64,000 nucleotides of DNA from Inquilinus limosus MP06 (GCF_000767795.1 NZ_JANX01000001.1:55859-119858); one strand, 5' to 3'; shown: positions 18,421-27,445, counted from the first letter of the stretch. The notes: a model not told the origin generated them from the letters alone. Numbers and translations are program-made.

Positions 18421-18814
18421 ACTTCACCGGACGGGTCTCCGTCCGGGCGACCGGAAGAACAACCACGGGGCTCTTCACCTTCATCATTCCCATTGGGGCT
18501 CCGTTGCCGGCGTCCAGGAACGGAAACATTTTGTCCGGCTGCAGCTTGGTGAAGAGGCGACTGATCAGCTTGTCGAGACGAACGATGTTCGTGTCGTTGA
18601 GTGTGCTGATCCCAATCAGGGTCTCGATCTCCAGGATGCCGACGTTGACTTCGACCTGAAACTCGGCAGGCCCGATTACGTCGTTATTGGGCCAGCTGTT
18701 GGTCTCGGCGTGGGCATCGAATTTGAATACGGCCATGCCGCCGCCGGTTTCGGTAGCGAAATTCTTACAAATATTGAGCACGGACGCCTGTGCGCTTTCA
18801 TACAGGTCGGTCAT
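18377..18814 (-). CDS. Tail terminator-like protein (U position)
   Basis: 145 aa, starting MTDLYESAQASVLNICKNFA. It occupies the position of lambda U (131 aa), between the Z-like gene and the tube gene. The sequence is beta-rich (FQVEVNVGILEIETLIGIS, a GAPMGMMKVKSPVVVLPV strand pair), compatible with a tail terminator ring, but the assignment rests mainly on gene order. It overlaps the upstream gene by 4 bp. Confidence 0.72.
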   Translation of the reverse strand: MTDLYESAQASVLNICKNFATETGGGMAVFKFDAHAETNSWPNNDVIGPAEFQVEVNVGILEIETLIGISTLNDTNIVRLDKLISRLFTKLQPDKMFPFLDAGNGAPMGMMKVKSPVVVLPVARTETRPVKFIGLSLGTDRAFGA

Positions 18815-19416
18815 TGCAGCACCTCATCGATGATTTTCTTCAGCCGCACCCTCGTCCACCAGCGCATGTAGGGCCCGAGAATGCTGCGGTTCCGCTGACC
18901 TCTCCAATTGGTCAGGCGGTAGGCAGCGAGCCTCGAGGGCAGCGTCCCCTCCGGATCGTTGTCGGCAATCCGCTGGAGCCCGGTAAGGCGGAGCGTGACG
19001 CGATAACCCTGTCGGAGTTCCTTGGTCCCGTTGTCGAGCGTGAATGGAGCCCGTGTGCCTTGGAAGTTGGTCTGGACGGCGACGGTGCCGAGGAAGGTCG
19101 TCGCGTTCATATGATCGAGGGCCTGCTTCAGCTTGCCCTCATACCGATAGAAGCCCGGATTGCGTCGCTTCTGCTTTCGGCGGAGGTATCGTTCCGTCAG
19201 GGGACGCCAACGAGGCACCGGCACGCCATCCAGCGACGGCTGCCCGCTCGAACCGATGATCTTCGACGACAAAACCCGGAAGAAGTCCTTGTTGGCCTTC
19301 TCCACGGCGATCGCCGCCTGCAGCCCGATTAGGGTCGCCATGTCACGGGTGTGCTCGAGCACCCGGCTGAACACGTTGCCGAAATTGCCTCGCTGAGTGA
19401 GCTTGGCGCGGATCAC
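18811..19416 (-). CDS. Tail completion protein Z-like
   Basis: 201 aa from a GTG at 19416 that overlaps the preceding stop (GTGA). A longer extension of the frame upstream of that GTG is Arg/His-rich and overlaps the neighbouring gene, so it is rejected. The protein is basic, with FGNVFSRVLEHTRDMATLIGL and a PRWRPLTERYLRRKQKRRNPG segment as in gpZ/HK97 gp10-type proteins. It probably joins the tail to the head connector. Confidence 0.7.
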   Translation of the reverse strand: MIRAKLTQRGNFGNVFSRVLEHTRDMATLIGLQAAIAVEKANKDFFRVLSSKIIGSSGQPSLDGVPVPRWRPLTERYLRRKQKRRNPGFYRYEGKLKQALDHMNATTFLGTVAVQTNFQGTRAPFTLDNGTKELRQGYRVTLRLTGLQRIADNDPEGTLPSRLAAYRLTNWRGQRNRSILGPYMRWWTRVRLKKIIDEVLQ

Positions 19417-19916
19417 TTCACGAGCGCCTGGCAGACACCGTAGGCGAAGAAGACCTCGACCACGGTGTAGTCCCCCAACTTGTCGTTGACCTGGAGAGTC
19501 ACCGGTGTGGTCACCGTATACCGACGCTCGTCGATATGAGTGATGTCGGTGATCAGATCCTGCTTCTCGATGTGAACCCAAACATCACCGAGAGCGACCG
19601 GAACGGTGTCGGTCTCGAGCCCGGTCACCGGATCCACGATCTTCTGCATGCGGCTCCAGGCCAGCTTGCGGTCGACCTCGACCAGCTCGAACAGCCGGTA
19701 GATTGTGGTGGCGAGATCACTCTCCCCTCTCGACAGGACCAGGTAATGGCGGCCGACCTCGGTGCCGAACACGTTCCCCGCGGCGACCATTGAGGCCGGA
19801 TCGACCTTGAGGAAGACCTTGTCCGGCGCCGGGCTGGTGAGCTCGCCGAGGAACCGCAGCCCGTCGTCTCGAACGAAGGTGCTGCGGTAGCGCTTCATCA
19901 CGTTCTTCAGGCGCAT
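19413..19916 (-). CDS. Head-tail joining protein (FII position)
   Basis: 167 aa, starting MRLKNVMKRYRSTFVRDDGL. The fold looks like a small beta-barrel (repeated LVLSRGESDLATTIYRLFEL and ALGDVWVHIEKQDL strands). It sits between the connector-like gene and the Z-like gene, where lambda FII would be. Function is inferred from position. It starts 2 bp after the upstream gene and overlaps the downstream gene by 4 bp. Confidence 0.68.
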   Translation of the reverse strand: MRLKNVMKRYRSTFVRDDGLRFLGELTSPAPDKVFLKVDPASMVAAGNVFGTEVGRHYLVLSRGESDLATTIYRLFELVEVDRKLAWSRMQKIVDPVTGLETDTVPVALGDVWVHIEKQDLITDITHIDERRYTVTTPVTLQVNDKLGDYTVVEVFFAYGVCQALVK

Positions 19917-19918
19917 GG

Positions 19919-20605
19919 TTACACCCCTGTGAACACGTCGGCCGGGGTCGAGAGCAGGAAGTAGGAGCGGTCGCCGGTGCTGTCACCGGGCACCAGGTCG
20001 TCGATGATATCGTTGTAGGCGGAGGTGGCGGTGTCGATCAGCGCCCGGAAGTCGATGTCGGCGAAGCGCTGGAAGCTGGATTGGTCCGACTTCTCGATCT
20101 GGTTCACCCGCAGCTTCAGGGCCTCGGCGCTGAAGCTCATGATCGACCGGTACAGGACAGCGTTATTGGCCTGCAGCAGGATGTGAGCGTCGGCGCTGGC
20201 CAGCGCCGTGCGGATCTCTTCCGGAACAGCGTAGTACGCGCCGAGGAGATCGATGTCCCCATCGGCCAGCTCGTCGGCGGAGAAGCCGAGGAAAGCACGA
20301 ACCTCGTCGGGCCCGACCAACAGCGGAGGCTCGTCGACGAGGAGGTAGGTCTGCCTCTGGCTGTAGCCGAAGCCGGCATAGGTGAAGGAGACAGTTATCG
20401 TCCGCTTCTCGACCGCATCGGTCTTGGCGTTCTCGGACGCCGGCACGGTGACGGTGACGAAGGTGGTCGTGGCATCCGTGCCGATCGGCGTGGAGGTTCC
20501 GTTTAGGCTCCAGACCACCGACCCGATCTCGGGCACGACGAATTCCCCGCCGACCATCAGGTCGAACCGCAGCGTGACGTTCTGGTCAGCGGGGAAGCGC
20601 TTCAT
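19919..20605 (-). CDS. Putative head completion/connector protein
   Basis: 228 aa. The N-terminal half is beta-sandwich-like (Ig-like: VTLRFDLMVGGEFV, then TITVSFTYAGFGYSQ). The C-terminal half is helical and resembles small gp6-type connector proteins (VGPDEVRAFLGFSADELADG, DFRALIDTATSAYNDIID). It lies between the capsid and joining-protein genes. A connector role is inferred. It starts within 4 bp of the preceding gene's stop. Confidence 0.62.
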   Translation of the reverse strand: MKRFPADQNVTLRFDLMVGGEFVVPEIGSVVWSLNGTSTPIGTDATTTFVTVTVPASENAKTDAVEKRTITVSFTYAGFGYSQRQTYLLVDEPPLLVGPDEVRAFLGFSADELADGDIDLLGAYYAVPEEIRTALASADAHILLQANNAVLYRSIMSFSAEALKLRVNQIEKSDQSSFQRFADIDFRALIDTATSAYNDIIDDLVPGDSTGDRSYFLLSTPADVFTGV

Positions 20606-20904
20606 TTGGAACGGCCTCGAGCCTTGGGTGCAGGAGCGGGCGTCGGCGCCGGTGCTTCGGCCTCAGGCGCAAACGATGCCACGTAGGCCTCGATCGCAAT
20701 CTCCGGAGCCTCCTCCCAGTACTTGGCGAAGTCGGCGTCGTTGGCCGCTTCGGGGAGGTCGGTTCTGAGGATCTCGACCTGTTGGGTTGCACAACGGTCG
20801 TTGATGAAACGGGTGTTGCGAACGACCGAAGGGCGCCGGCGCTGAATGATCTGACCAGCCGGGTCGTAGAGCGTGAACGGGCCGGTGGTTTTCACAATGA
20901 GCAT
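20602..20904 (-). CDS. Small capsid-region protein (FI position), unknown function
   Basis: 100 aa, starting MLIVKTTGPFTLYDPAGQII and ending in an Ala/Pro-rich tail (APAPTPAPAPKARGRSK). It lies directly downstream of the major capsid gene in the place of lambda FI. The low-complexity C-terminus looks like a flexible linker. Function is unknown; a packaging accessory or capsid-binding role is possible. Confidence 0.6.
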   Translation of the reverse strand: MLIVKTTGPFTLYDPAGQIIQRRRPSVVRNTRFINDRCATQQVEILRTDLPEAANDADFAKYWEEAPEIAIEAYVASFAPEAEAPAPTPAPAPKARGRSK

Positions 20905-20913
20905 GAGCAGTTC

Positions 20914-20931
20914 GGGGGGCCGGAGCCCCCC
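20914..20931 (-). terminator. GC hairpin after major capsid gene
   Basis: GGGGGGC (20914-20920) and GCCCCCC (20925-20931) form a 7-bp stem with a 4-nt loop, just after the capsid stop. No U-tract follows, so it may act as an attenuator or mRNA-stabilising stem rather than a full terminator. Confidence 0.45.
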
Positions 20932-20940
20932 GTCCCTTCG

Positions 20941-22134
20941 TTAGGCGCTGTAGTCGAAGACCTCGCGGGTTCCCGGGAAGACGATCCGGTAGCCCGAGTT
21001 CTGGGTCCGGTAGACGTCGACCGTCTGGTTCTGCACCGAGCGCTCCGACTCCTGGATCAGCGAGCCGCTCTCGATCAGCTCCTCCAGGGTATCGCCGCGG
21101 CTGAAGCCGACCAGCTTGTTGGCGGGCGCCGTGGTGGAGAGCACGAAGTCCACCGTGCCGGTCAGCATCGGCACGCCCTGCATCCGGAAGCCGGTGGCGG
21201 CCAGGTTCTCGGCATCCGTGCGGGTGTTGTTGCTGGTCGGTACCGCGAACAGCATCAGCCACTGCAGGTAGGAGTCGTAGTTGCCGACCACGGTGTCGAT
21301 CGGGTAACCTGTCTTGGCCCGTGCCACCAGCCACGCCAGCAGGTGCTTGTAGCTCAGCAGGCCGTTGGTGGCATTGCCGATCAGGGTGCTGTTGAACGAG
21401 GACTGGTCCACCTCGGTCGCAGCCGCGTTCAGGCCGTCGCCGTTCAGCAGGACGCTGGTGGCCCATTTGACCTTGCTGATATCCGCCTGGCGCAGGGCCC
21501 GGTTGATATAGGGGGTCATGATGTCCAGCGACACCCGGCGATTGAACTCGTAGGTGGTCCGGAAGCCGACGCCGTGCTTGTAGAACTTCACGGTCTTCTC
21601 GGAGGCACGGATCGACCACACCGGGATGCGGGCGCCTTCGGCGATCTCGCGGGTGATGTCATAGTCACCGGCGGCGTCATCGACCACGGTCGACAGCAGC
21701 TCGATACCCGAAATGGTCCGGGAGCCGGCCAGCATCGGAGCGACCTGCTCGAAGTTGGTCTGCTTGTACTTCCACTGGACCACATCGTCGATGACCTCCG
21801 GGAAGAGCGCACGCACTCCCGGGAAGGTCTGGAAGGTCTCCGCCGCGGCCTGCAGGAACACCCCCTGCTTCAGGTCGTCCTTGACCGGCAGGCCGAGGTG
21901 GGCCAGGGCGGCCTCATAGCCGCTCAGGCCGGAAGCCTTGATGCCTTCGTCGGCCGACAGCCGAGGGTCGATCTTGACCGTCAGGTAGTCGCGCAGGTTG
22001 AGGCCGAAACTGGAGGCCTCCGCGACGAGCTTCAGCCCAGCTTCCTTGGAAGCGTGGGGGCTGTCCGAGCGCAGCGAGCCGAGGAACTCGACGCCTTCCC
22101 GCTTGATCTCGGTGAGGGAACGGATATGCGACAT
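20941..22134 (-). CDS. Major capsid protein (E-like)
   Basis: 397 aa, a typical HK97-fold size. It starts MSHIRSLTEIKREGVEFLG. Middle segments such as ISGIELLSTVVDDAAGDYDI and FRTTYEFNRRVSLDIMTPYI suit the E-loop and spine helix, and VNYDSYLQWL- and FSRGDTLEELIE-like segments suit the A domain. It lies between the decoration-like gene and the connector genes, as in lambda. Assignment is from order, length and general sequence character. Confidence 0.85.
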   Translation of the reverse strand: MSHIRSLTEIKREGVEFLGSLRSDSPHASKEAGLKLVAEASSFGLNLRDYLTVKIDPRLSADEGIKASGLSGYEAALAHLGLPVKDDLKQGVFLQAAAETFQTFPGVRALFPEVIDDVVQWKYKQTNFEQVAPMLAGSRTISGIELLSTVVDDAAGDYDITREIAEGARIPVWSIRASEKTVKFYKHGVGFRTTYEFNRRVSLDIMTPYINRALRQADISKVKWATSVLLNGDGLNAAATEVDQSSFNSTLIGNATNGLLSYKHLLAWLVARAKTGYPIDTVVGNYDSYLQWLMLFAVPTSNNTRTDAENLAATGFRMQGVPMLTGTVDFVLSTTAPANKLVGFSRGDTLEELIESGSLIQESERSVQNQTVDVYRTQNSGYRIVFPGTREVFDYSA

Positions 22135-22148
22135 AGTTCAGGGGCTCC

Positions 22149-22544
22149 TTACTGCTTGAGCACGACGGCAAAGCCGGTGCCGACTTCGACGACGATGGGC
22201 ATGGTGTCCGCCTCCGTGGTGGCCTTCTTGACCACGCCGGCGGTGGCGCTGCCGGTGATGCGATCGCCGATGGCGATGGCTCCGGTCGTCGGCAGCTTGT
22301 CGATGAACTTCAGCGCGACGGTGCCGACCAGGCCACCGGAAGCGCTGCGGTTCTCGACCACCTCGAGGCGGCCCAGGACGAACTCATCCGCGACAGCCAG
22401 CTTGACCTGGTTGGGGGCCGACTCATCGAGCGAGACGGCCTTACCGATGTCGGCGGCGGTGATGCCCGCTGCCAGATTGAAGGTCAGGTTCCAGTCATTG
22501 AACTTGAAGCCGCGAAGGCTGACCCCAAAAGAAACCGACGCCAT
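22149..22544 (-). CDS. Head decoration-like protein (D position)
   Basis: 131 aa, starting MASVSFGVSLRGFKFND. The core is Gly/Val/Ala-rich and beta-rich (ADIGKAVSLDESAPNQVKL, TVALKFIDKLPTTGAIAIGD), resembling DUF2190/decoration-type proteins that trimerise on capsids. It lies between protease-scaffold and major capsid genes, where lambda D is found. Virion decoration is the likely role. Confidence 0.72.
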   Translation of the reverse strand: MASVSFGVSLRGFKFNDWNLTFNLAAGITAADIGKAVSLDESAPNQVKLAVADEFVLGRLEVVENRSASGGLVGTVALKFIDKLPTTGAIAIGDRITGSATAGVVKKATTEADTMPIVVEVGTGFAVVLKQ

Positions 22545-22556
22545 GATTGATCCTCC

Positions 22557-23708
22557 TTAGCGGCGCGACTTGAAGCCGTCGTAGCTGGCGGTCAGCTTGA
22601 CCTCCGGCTTTTCGACGGTGGTGGCGGGCTTGGACGCTCCGCCCTCGGGAAGCAGGTTCACCAGGTTCAGCTGGCTGGCCTTGATCGCCTCGATGCTCGC
22701 GGCGATGTCCTTGGGCTCCTCCGGGTCCTTGGTCCCGGCGGCGATGAGAGCCTTCTTGGCGTGGTCCGCCAGGAAGGGGCGGGCGAGCTCCAGCTCGGCC
22801 TCGGCCGCATCGAGTTTCGCCTGCACCTCGGTGGTGGAGGTACCCGCAGCGGCCTTCAGGCCATCACGCTCGGTGGTGACCTCGGCAAGCTCCGCCTTCA
22901 GGCGCTCGATTTCGGCAGTGGCCGTCTTGAGCTCGACGGTGAGCGTGGCCTTGGCCGTGGTGGCCTCGGTCAGCCCGGCGACGAGTTCAGACAGGTCCAT
23001 GGAAGGGTCCTCTTTGTACGATGCGATGAGCATCTGGGCCTCGAACGGGATGCCCGAGGCGGCTAGTCGCTCCCGCGAGCCCTCGGCCAGCTTGGCCTTG
23101 GCACGGGAAACGATCTTGGGATCCTTGGAAGCACCGCGGCTCACCAAGGACATCTCTGACCAGTTCTCGAGGCCGGCGATGGTGACGTAGACGCCATCCT
23201 TGCCGACCTCGTGGCCCTCGGCGCAGGTGCGCTCCCAGATGTGGAAGTAATCGCCCGCGCGGTAGTCGTATCCGCACTCCGAGCAGAGAAGATGCTTGCC
23301 CAGGACACCGACGCTGACCTCGTCCAGCACCGCGTTGTTGATGCTGGCGATTAGGTCCTTGCCCTCCTCGTTCGGGATGTAGAATTGGGCCCGGAGCTCG
23401 GAATCGTTGCTGTTCGGGAGGTCGAACACCTCGGCGTAGAACACCCGGCCGACTGGCAGCTCCATACCCTGCTGGTGCAGGGTATGGAGCGGAACCGACA
23501 TCGTGCCGGCGTTCAGCTGCGAGGCCATTTCAACCAGAGTGGACCGAGTGAACCGGGCGCCTTCGAAGATCGAGCCTCGCTTGTTCAGCGGCTTGGTCGC
23601 CACGGCGGCGGCTTCGAAGACAGTCAGCTTCGAGACGTCGATATCATCCCCGGCAACGGCCTTGATCCGCTGCTCAACCTTGGGAGTGATCTCGATCGAC
23701 TTCGCCAT
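22557..23708 (-). CDS. Prohead protease with C-terminal scaffold region
   Basis: 383 aa from the ATG at 23708 (MAKSIEITPKVEQR, with an AGGG upstream). An earlier ATG at 23783 would add 25 atypical residues. The N-terminal part is protease-like: HTLHQQGMELPVGRV with a candidate His, and LDEVSVGVL with a candidate Ser. It contains an unusual Cys cluster, CSECGYDYRAGDYFH...C..GH, like a zinc ribbon. The C-terminal 150 residues are Ala/Glu/Lys coiled coil typical of scaffolds. One polypeptide thus combines the lambda C and Nu3 functions. Confidence 0.8.
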   Translation of the reverse strand: MAKSIEITPKVEQRIKAVAGDDIDVSKLTVFEAAAVATKPLNKRGSIFEGARFTRSTLVEMASQLNAGTMSVPLHTLHQQGMELPVGRVFYAEVFDLPNSNDSELRAQFYIPNEEGKDLIASINNAVLDEVSVGVLGKHLLCSECGYDYRAGDYFHIWERTCAEGHEVGKDGVYVTIAGLENWSEMSLVSRGASKDPKIVSRAKAKLAEGSRERLAASGIPFEAQMLIASYKEDPSMDLSELVAGLTEATTAKATLTVELKTATAEIERLKAELAEVTTERDGLKAAAGTSTTEVQAKLDAAEAELELARPFLADHAKKALIAAGTKDPEEPKDIAASIEAIKASQLNLVNLLPEGGASKPATTVEKPEVKLTASYDGFKSRR

Positions 23709-23779
23709 CTGGCCCTGCCTCAAATATCCGATGCTGTGTTTAACATTGACACATCCACTATTCTCAGACTCTTGAAGAA

Positions 23780-25243
23780 TCACTTCTTCACAGCATTTGA
23801 TTTGGAGGCGTTCTTGTCTTTCGGAGCGAGCGCCCGATCCATCGACGATATTCTGGACGGTCCGTCAGTGGCGCCGTCGGCCGGAGCTGGGCTCATGAAA
23901 CCAGTGCCAGACAGCTCAGGGACGGCGTCCGGGCGGATCCGGTTGAACATCTCGATGTGGAAGTCGTCGTCCGAGATCAGGCCGTAGGACAGGAGCGTCA
24001 GGTAGCGGGCCTGCTTCTGGGTGAGGTGGGTCTCGAGCTCGAGGTCAGGACGCAGCTCGACGTTATCAAACCCCACGGTGACGATGCTCTCGGATCCAGT
24101 CAGGCGCAGGGCGAAGGTAAAGGCCTGGCTCAGCAGGTCGGCGACCGGACCGTTCAGCTGCTCGGCATTCCGGCTGAAGATCAGGGCTTCGACGGAGGCG
24201 GTGTTAACACCACTCTCGCCGCGGCCGATGACCGAGGACATGGTCTTCAGGGCCGCCTGGTTCTGAGCGTTGAGGGTCTCGATCACCTCCTTGATCTGGA
24301 GGCTCGCGCCAGGGTTCTTGTCGTTGAGGATCTTCGCTTCGACGGAGTCGTAGTGGATGAAGGCCTGATCCGGACGGCTCAGGCCGGAGATGACGCCCTG
24401 GAGCTCGGACAGCCGGGCGTCCAGGAACTCCTTCATCTTGGTTTCGTTGGTCTTGCACTCCGGAGGGGCATTCTTCCGAAGCACCTCCTCCAGCACCGAG
24501 ATTTCCAGGCGAGGGAAGCCCGTCACCTGCATGATCCGGTAGAGGGTGTTGATGACAGCCTGACGCGCGGCGATGGTGTTGATCGCGGCGGTGAAGGGAC
24601 TGGTCGAGTAGATCGTGGTCGGGTCCTGCCGGTAGAAGGTCAGGAAGAAGCTCGGGAGGTCGAGCGAGATGCGCTCCGAGGACCCGGTCGGCACCTGCTC
24701 CGGGAAATACACGCCGGGCGACTTTTCGGTGAACTCGAGGGTGCCGGGATCCACCAGGCGGAGCTCGGTCGGCAGCAGGGTCTTGTCGACCACCAGCTCG
24801 GCCGCGCACGCGCCGCGGATCAGGGCGAACCACCGCAGCTGCTCGCACAAGGCGACCAGAGACTTCTTGATGAGGAAGTTGGCCGGCTTGGTGTAGTCGG
24901 TGCGGGTCGTCAGCGAGAGGAGGATCTGCTGGAGGGTCTTGTGACCCTCGCGATCGATGTTCCCTTCGAGGTCGCGAACGTAGAAGTAGGGCTCGGTGTC
25001 GGCGGACGTCAGGTAGGCGTTTAGTGCCGCGCTGAGATCCGGGTCGACCTTGGCGAGCTGCTGAATGAGGGACTGGCTGTTGCCGGCCAGGCGGGTCGTG
25101 TAGATGTCGTCGAGGTGGTCGCGGTAGGCTGGCTTCGACAGAACGGCGGTGTTCGACGACGCATTATAGGTCGAAGTGAACGAACTGCCCTTATCACTCG
25201 TCCTCTTCTTTGGGAAGATGACGCTAAGAATGCCGCCGGCCAT
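23780..25243 (-). CDS. Portal protein (B-like)
   Basis: 487 aa, similar in length to lambda B (533 aa). Portal-type features are VDPDLSAALNAYLTSADTEP near the N-terminus, long helices (KMKEFLDARLSELQGVISG) in the stem region, and LNAQNQAALKTMSSVIGRG followed by LTGSESIVTVGFDNVELRP in the wing/clip region. The tail is Ala/Pro-rich. It lies between terminase and protease genes. It forms the dodecameric vertex for DNA packaging and tail attachment. Confidence 0.88.
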   Translation of the reverse strand: MAGGILSVIFPKKRTSDKGSSFTSTYNASSNTAVLSKPAYRDHLDDIYTTRLAGNSQSLIQQLAKVDPDLSAALNAYLTSADTEPYFYVRDLEGNIDREGHKTLQQILLSLTTRTDYTKPANFLIKKSLVALCEQLRWFALIRGACAAELVVDKTLLPTELRLVDPGTLEFTEKSPGVYFPEQVPTGSSERISLDLPSFFLTFYRQDPTTIYSTSPFTAAINTIAARQAVINTLYRIMQVTGFPRLEISVLEEVLRKNAPPECKTNETKMKEFLDARLSELQGVISGLSRPDQAFIHYDSVEAKILNDKNPGASLQIKEVIETLNAQNQAALKTMSSVIGRGESGVNTASVEALIFSRNAEQLNGPVADLLSQAFTFALRLTGSESIVTVGFDNVELRPDLELETHLTQKQARYLTLLSYGLISDDDFHIEMFNRIRPDAVPELSGTGFMSPAPADGATDGPSRISSMDRALAPKDKNASKSNAVKK

Positions 25244-25271
25244 ACATTAGATCCTCGCAGGATTAAGGCTA

Positions 25272-27011
25272 CTAATATGGAAAGTACAACCCGTTTTCAA
25301 CCCTTCTTTTGCTTGACCCTATCAGCGGCGAATTGTGCATAGGCACAGTAGCGGTCAGAATGCCGAAGTTCGTCCTGACCTCGGTGTTGCTGAGAGCAAT
25401 GATCAGGTTCCGAAGTTGAAGCCCGGCTTTGAGGAACGCGAGGCTGTGATGGAAGTGGTCTTGACCCGTCAGCTTCTTCCACTCAGCGGGCTTCTCCGGT
25501 TGCTCGTCACGAACCTGATCCCGCAGGTGCTCGATGATGGTCTGCCTGTAATGGCCATACCCGGACATCCGAATGCTGCGTCGACGGATGTCCTTGGCGA
25601 CCGCGTCCAGCGCCATGGTCCGGTTGATCTGACCGTGGGTGATGTTGTCGTACTGATCCTTGACCGGGTTGAACTCCTTGGTGCCGCGGTATTCCAGCGG
25701 CAGGATCTTCCCTTCGGAGATGTCACGGATCTCCTCGGCCGTGGGGGTATAGGGATGACGGTCGATGCCGCCGGCGACGATGTTGTACTGCTTGCAGAGA
25801 GCACGAACGAAGTCGGGCAGCTCCTGAACTGGAACGGCCTCGAACCGAAAGACCTCGAGCTGCTCGACCGGACCTGTCGCCAATGTCACGTGGGCGACAA
25901 GGCCCATATCGATGCCGATCGACACGGGCACATCCGGGCCGACGTCCGGTACACCGGGCTGCTCATCGCGGAAGCAGGCACGGATCACCTCCTCCTCGAG
26001 CCGGATGTTGCCGTCCGAGTAGGTCTCGCCGAGCACCGTGTTGAAGAAGCCTCGGAGGTAGTCGCGCTGGCGGTACTTCAGCAGCTGGCCGAGGATGTAG
26101 GGCAGATCGAGCTTGCCGGTGGAAAACGGCGTGACGTAGTAACCCCGAGCGTGCTTCCGGCTCGGGTGCTTGGCGACCCACTGGCGAAACGAGGGATCGG
26201 TGAGATCCAGCGCCCGATGACATTTCGGACACCAGATGTAGGACTCCATGATGTCGATCTCGTCGGCGATCGACTGCGTGATGTCGGAGAGCTTCTCGAT
26301 GTTGTCGGAGAGCCCCGGGATGAGGCAGAAATCCCTGTTGAACTGCGGCCAGGACCAGTGGTTACAGCGGGAGCAGCGGACCATGTAGTGCAACTGGTCC
26401 GAGGCCTGGTAACTCAGATCGATCCCGAACCCAGGAAAGGTTGGGGTCGAGAAGCGCTGCGAGATGCGGTGGATGGAGTTCTGCAGGCGGCTGTTGAACA
26501 GCACGAGCATGTCCTGCGGGGATAGGTCCACCTCGTCGTTGAAGATCGCGTCGGCCGATGTCGAGGTCGCGTCCGCCTCGGTGCAGCCGGTCAGGTAGAG
26601 GAACGACCGGCCGAACTGCATGATGTTCATCGACCGGACGGCGCCCTGGTCGTGCTCCCGGTTGAAGATGGCATCGGCGTCGACGATCGGCTTCACGCGG
26701 GTTTGGCTGACGCGCTTGTAGAGCTTCTCCTCAGGCAGGGTGAACAACGCGGACAGGCCCTGGTTGCGCACCAGGAAGCCGAGCATCTTCCGGATCTGCA
26801 CCTCGGTCAGCCCCACCTGGGAGCACTTGATGACGTCCAGGTTGGGGTGCATGTCGTCAAGGATGGCCCGCTGGAACTCGTACCCCTTGATCGAGAATGG
26901 GCGACCCTTGATCGTGGTGTTCTTCTCGACCCAGTCGGTCATTGATACGGCAGCACTGTCCAGGGTGAACCTGGACCGGAAATCCGACTGGAAGTCCGTG
27001 CCGAAGCTCAC
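25272..27011 (-). CDS. Terminase large subunit (gpA-like)
   Basis: 579 aa from a GTG at 27011 overlapping the previous stop (GTGA). The upstream extension of this frame is Arg/Gly-rich shadow sequence. The ATPase has a GpA-type Walker A variant KCSQVGLTEVQ and a Walker B DAIFNDEVDLSPQDM. A C4 zinc site is visible (CSRCNHWSW, then CPKCHRAL). The nuclease part begins at VSIGIDMGLVAHVTL. It packages DNA and cuts concatemers. No typical small terminase is recognised; the gene at 27008-27256 or the one at 27446 could fill that role. Confidence 0.93.
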   Translation of the reverse strand: MSFGTDFQSDFRSRFTLDSAAVSMTDWVEKNTTIKGRPFSIKGYEFQRAILDDMHPNLDVIKCSQVGLTEVQIRKMLGFLVRNQGLSALFTLPEEKLYKRVSQTRVKPIVDADAIFNREHDQGAVRSMNIMQFGRSFLYLTGCTEADATSTSADAIFNDEVDLSPQDMLVLFNSRLQNSIHRISQRFSTPTFPGFGIDLSYQASDQLHYMVRCSRCNHWSWPQFNRDFCLIPGLSDNIEKLSDITQSIADEIDIMESYIWCPKCHRALDLTDPSFRQWVAKHPSRKHARGYYVTPFSTGKLDLPYILGQLLKYRQRDYLRGFFNTVLGETYSDGNIRLEEEVIRACFRDEQPGVPDVGPDVPVSIGIDMGLVAHVTLATGPVEQLEVFRFEAVPVQELPDFVRALCKQYNIVAGGIDRHPYTPTAEEIRDISEGKILPLEYRGTKEFNPVKDQYDNITHGQINRTMALDAVAKDIRRRSIRMSGYGHYRQTIIEHLRDQVRDEQPEKPAEWKKLTGQDHFHHSLAFLKAGLQLRNLIIALSNTEVRTNFGILTATVPMHNSPLIGSSKRRVENGLYFPY

Positions 27012-27256
27012 TCTTCGTCCGACGCCGCGGAGATGGCGATCTGGGTCTTGTGGACCTCGAGGACGCCGACGAGGTTGGTTTCTGGGATGGTGGGGGTGAT
27101 CTCGAAGACGTCGTAGTCGCCTTCCTTGTTGAAGACGAAGGCCAGAACCCCTTCGATCTTCCCCTCTTTGGCCTCGGCTAGGAGGGTCTCCAGACCCTTG
27201 ACGATCGAATCCTGAGCGATGGCCAGGGGGGTTCGCAGCGACGCGACATTGGACAT
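27008..27256 (-). CDS. Small protein upstream of terminase, unknown function
   Basis: 82 aa, MSNVASLRTPLAIAQDSIVK, then AKEGKIEGVLAFVFNKEGDYDVFEITP. The 'GxIxGVxxxVxxxxG' pattern occurs in small uncharacterised phage proteins. It is the first gene of the leftward virion operon, and its stop overlaps the terminase GTG. A terminase-small-subunit role is possible from position only. Confidence 0.7.
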   Translation of the reverse strand: MSNVASLRTPLAIAQDSIVKGLETLLAEAKEGKIEGVLAFVFNKEGDYDVFEITPTIPETNLVGVLEVHKTQIAISAASDEE

Positions 27257-27286
27257 GCATTTGCTCCACGCAGGAGTGAGACGTCC

Positions 27287-27315
27287 TATATACGGTGGTC
27301 AGCCACTGTTTTGAA
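27287..27315 (-). promoter_or_regulatory. Candidate promoter of the virion operon
   Basis: On the minus strand TTCAAA and TATATA are separated by 17 bp, about 30 bp upstream of the first ATG of the leftward operon (27256). The spacer contains a GTGG/CCAC dyad. It lies in the 189-bp divergent region between virion and replication genes. Confidence 0.42.
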
Positions 27316-27428
27316 GGTATTTCTACAGTACATGCGAACTAGATCTGCGGCCTGATGAGTACATATCAACCTACCAAATTCGGTCTTTCTGAATTTCGAT
27401 CCACCCCCTACATATGCCCCAACAAATT

Positions 27429-27445
27429 CATCCCATGAGGATCTA
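27429..27445 (+). promoter_or_regulatory. Start-associated hairpin element, divergent copy
   Basis: CATCCCATGAGGATCTA directly precedes ATG 27446. ATCC pairs with GGAT around a CATGA loop. This is the leftmost copy. Its stem sequence differs from the consensus but keeps its pairing. Confidence 0.6.

Noticed and set aside
20782-22560. 592-codon plus-strand open frame
   Set aside because: Antisense to the major capsid and decoration-like genes; the translation is Gly/Arg/Val-rich shadow sequence.
25335-26525. 396-codon plus-strand frame
   Set aside because: Antisense to the terminase gene; no domain and no ribosome site.
27012-27269. N-terminal extension of the terminase frame
   Set aside because: It overlaps the 82-aa gene out of frame and is Arg/Gly-rich. 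GTG 27011 with GTGA overlap fits the operon.
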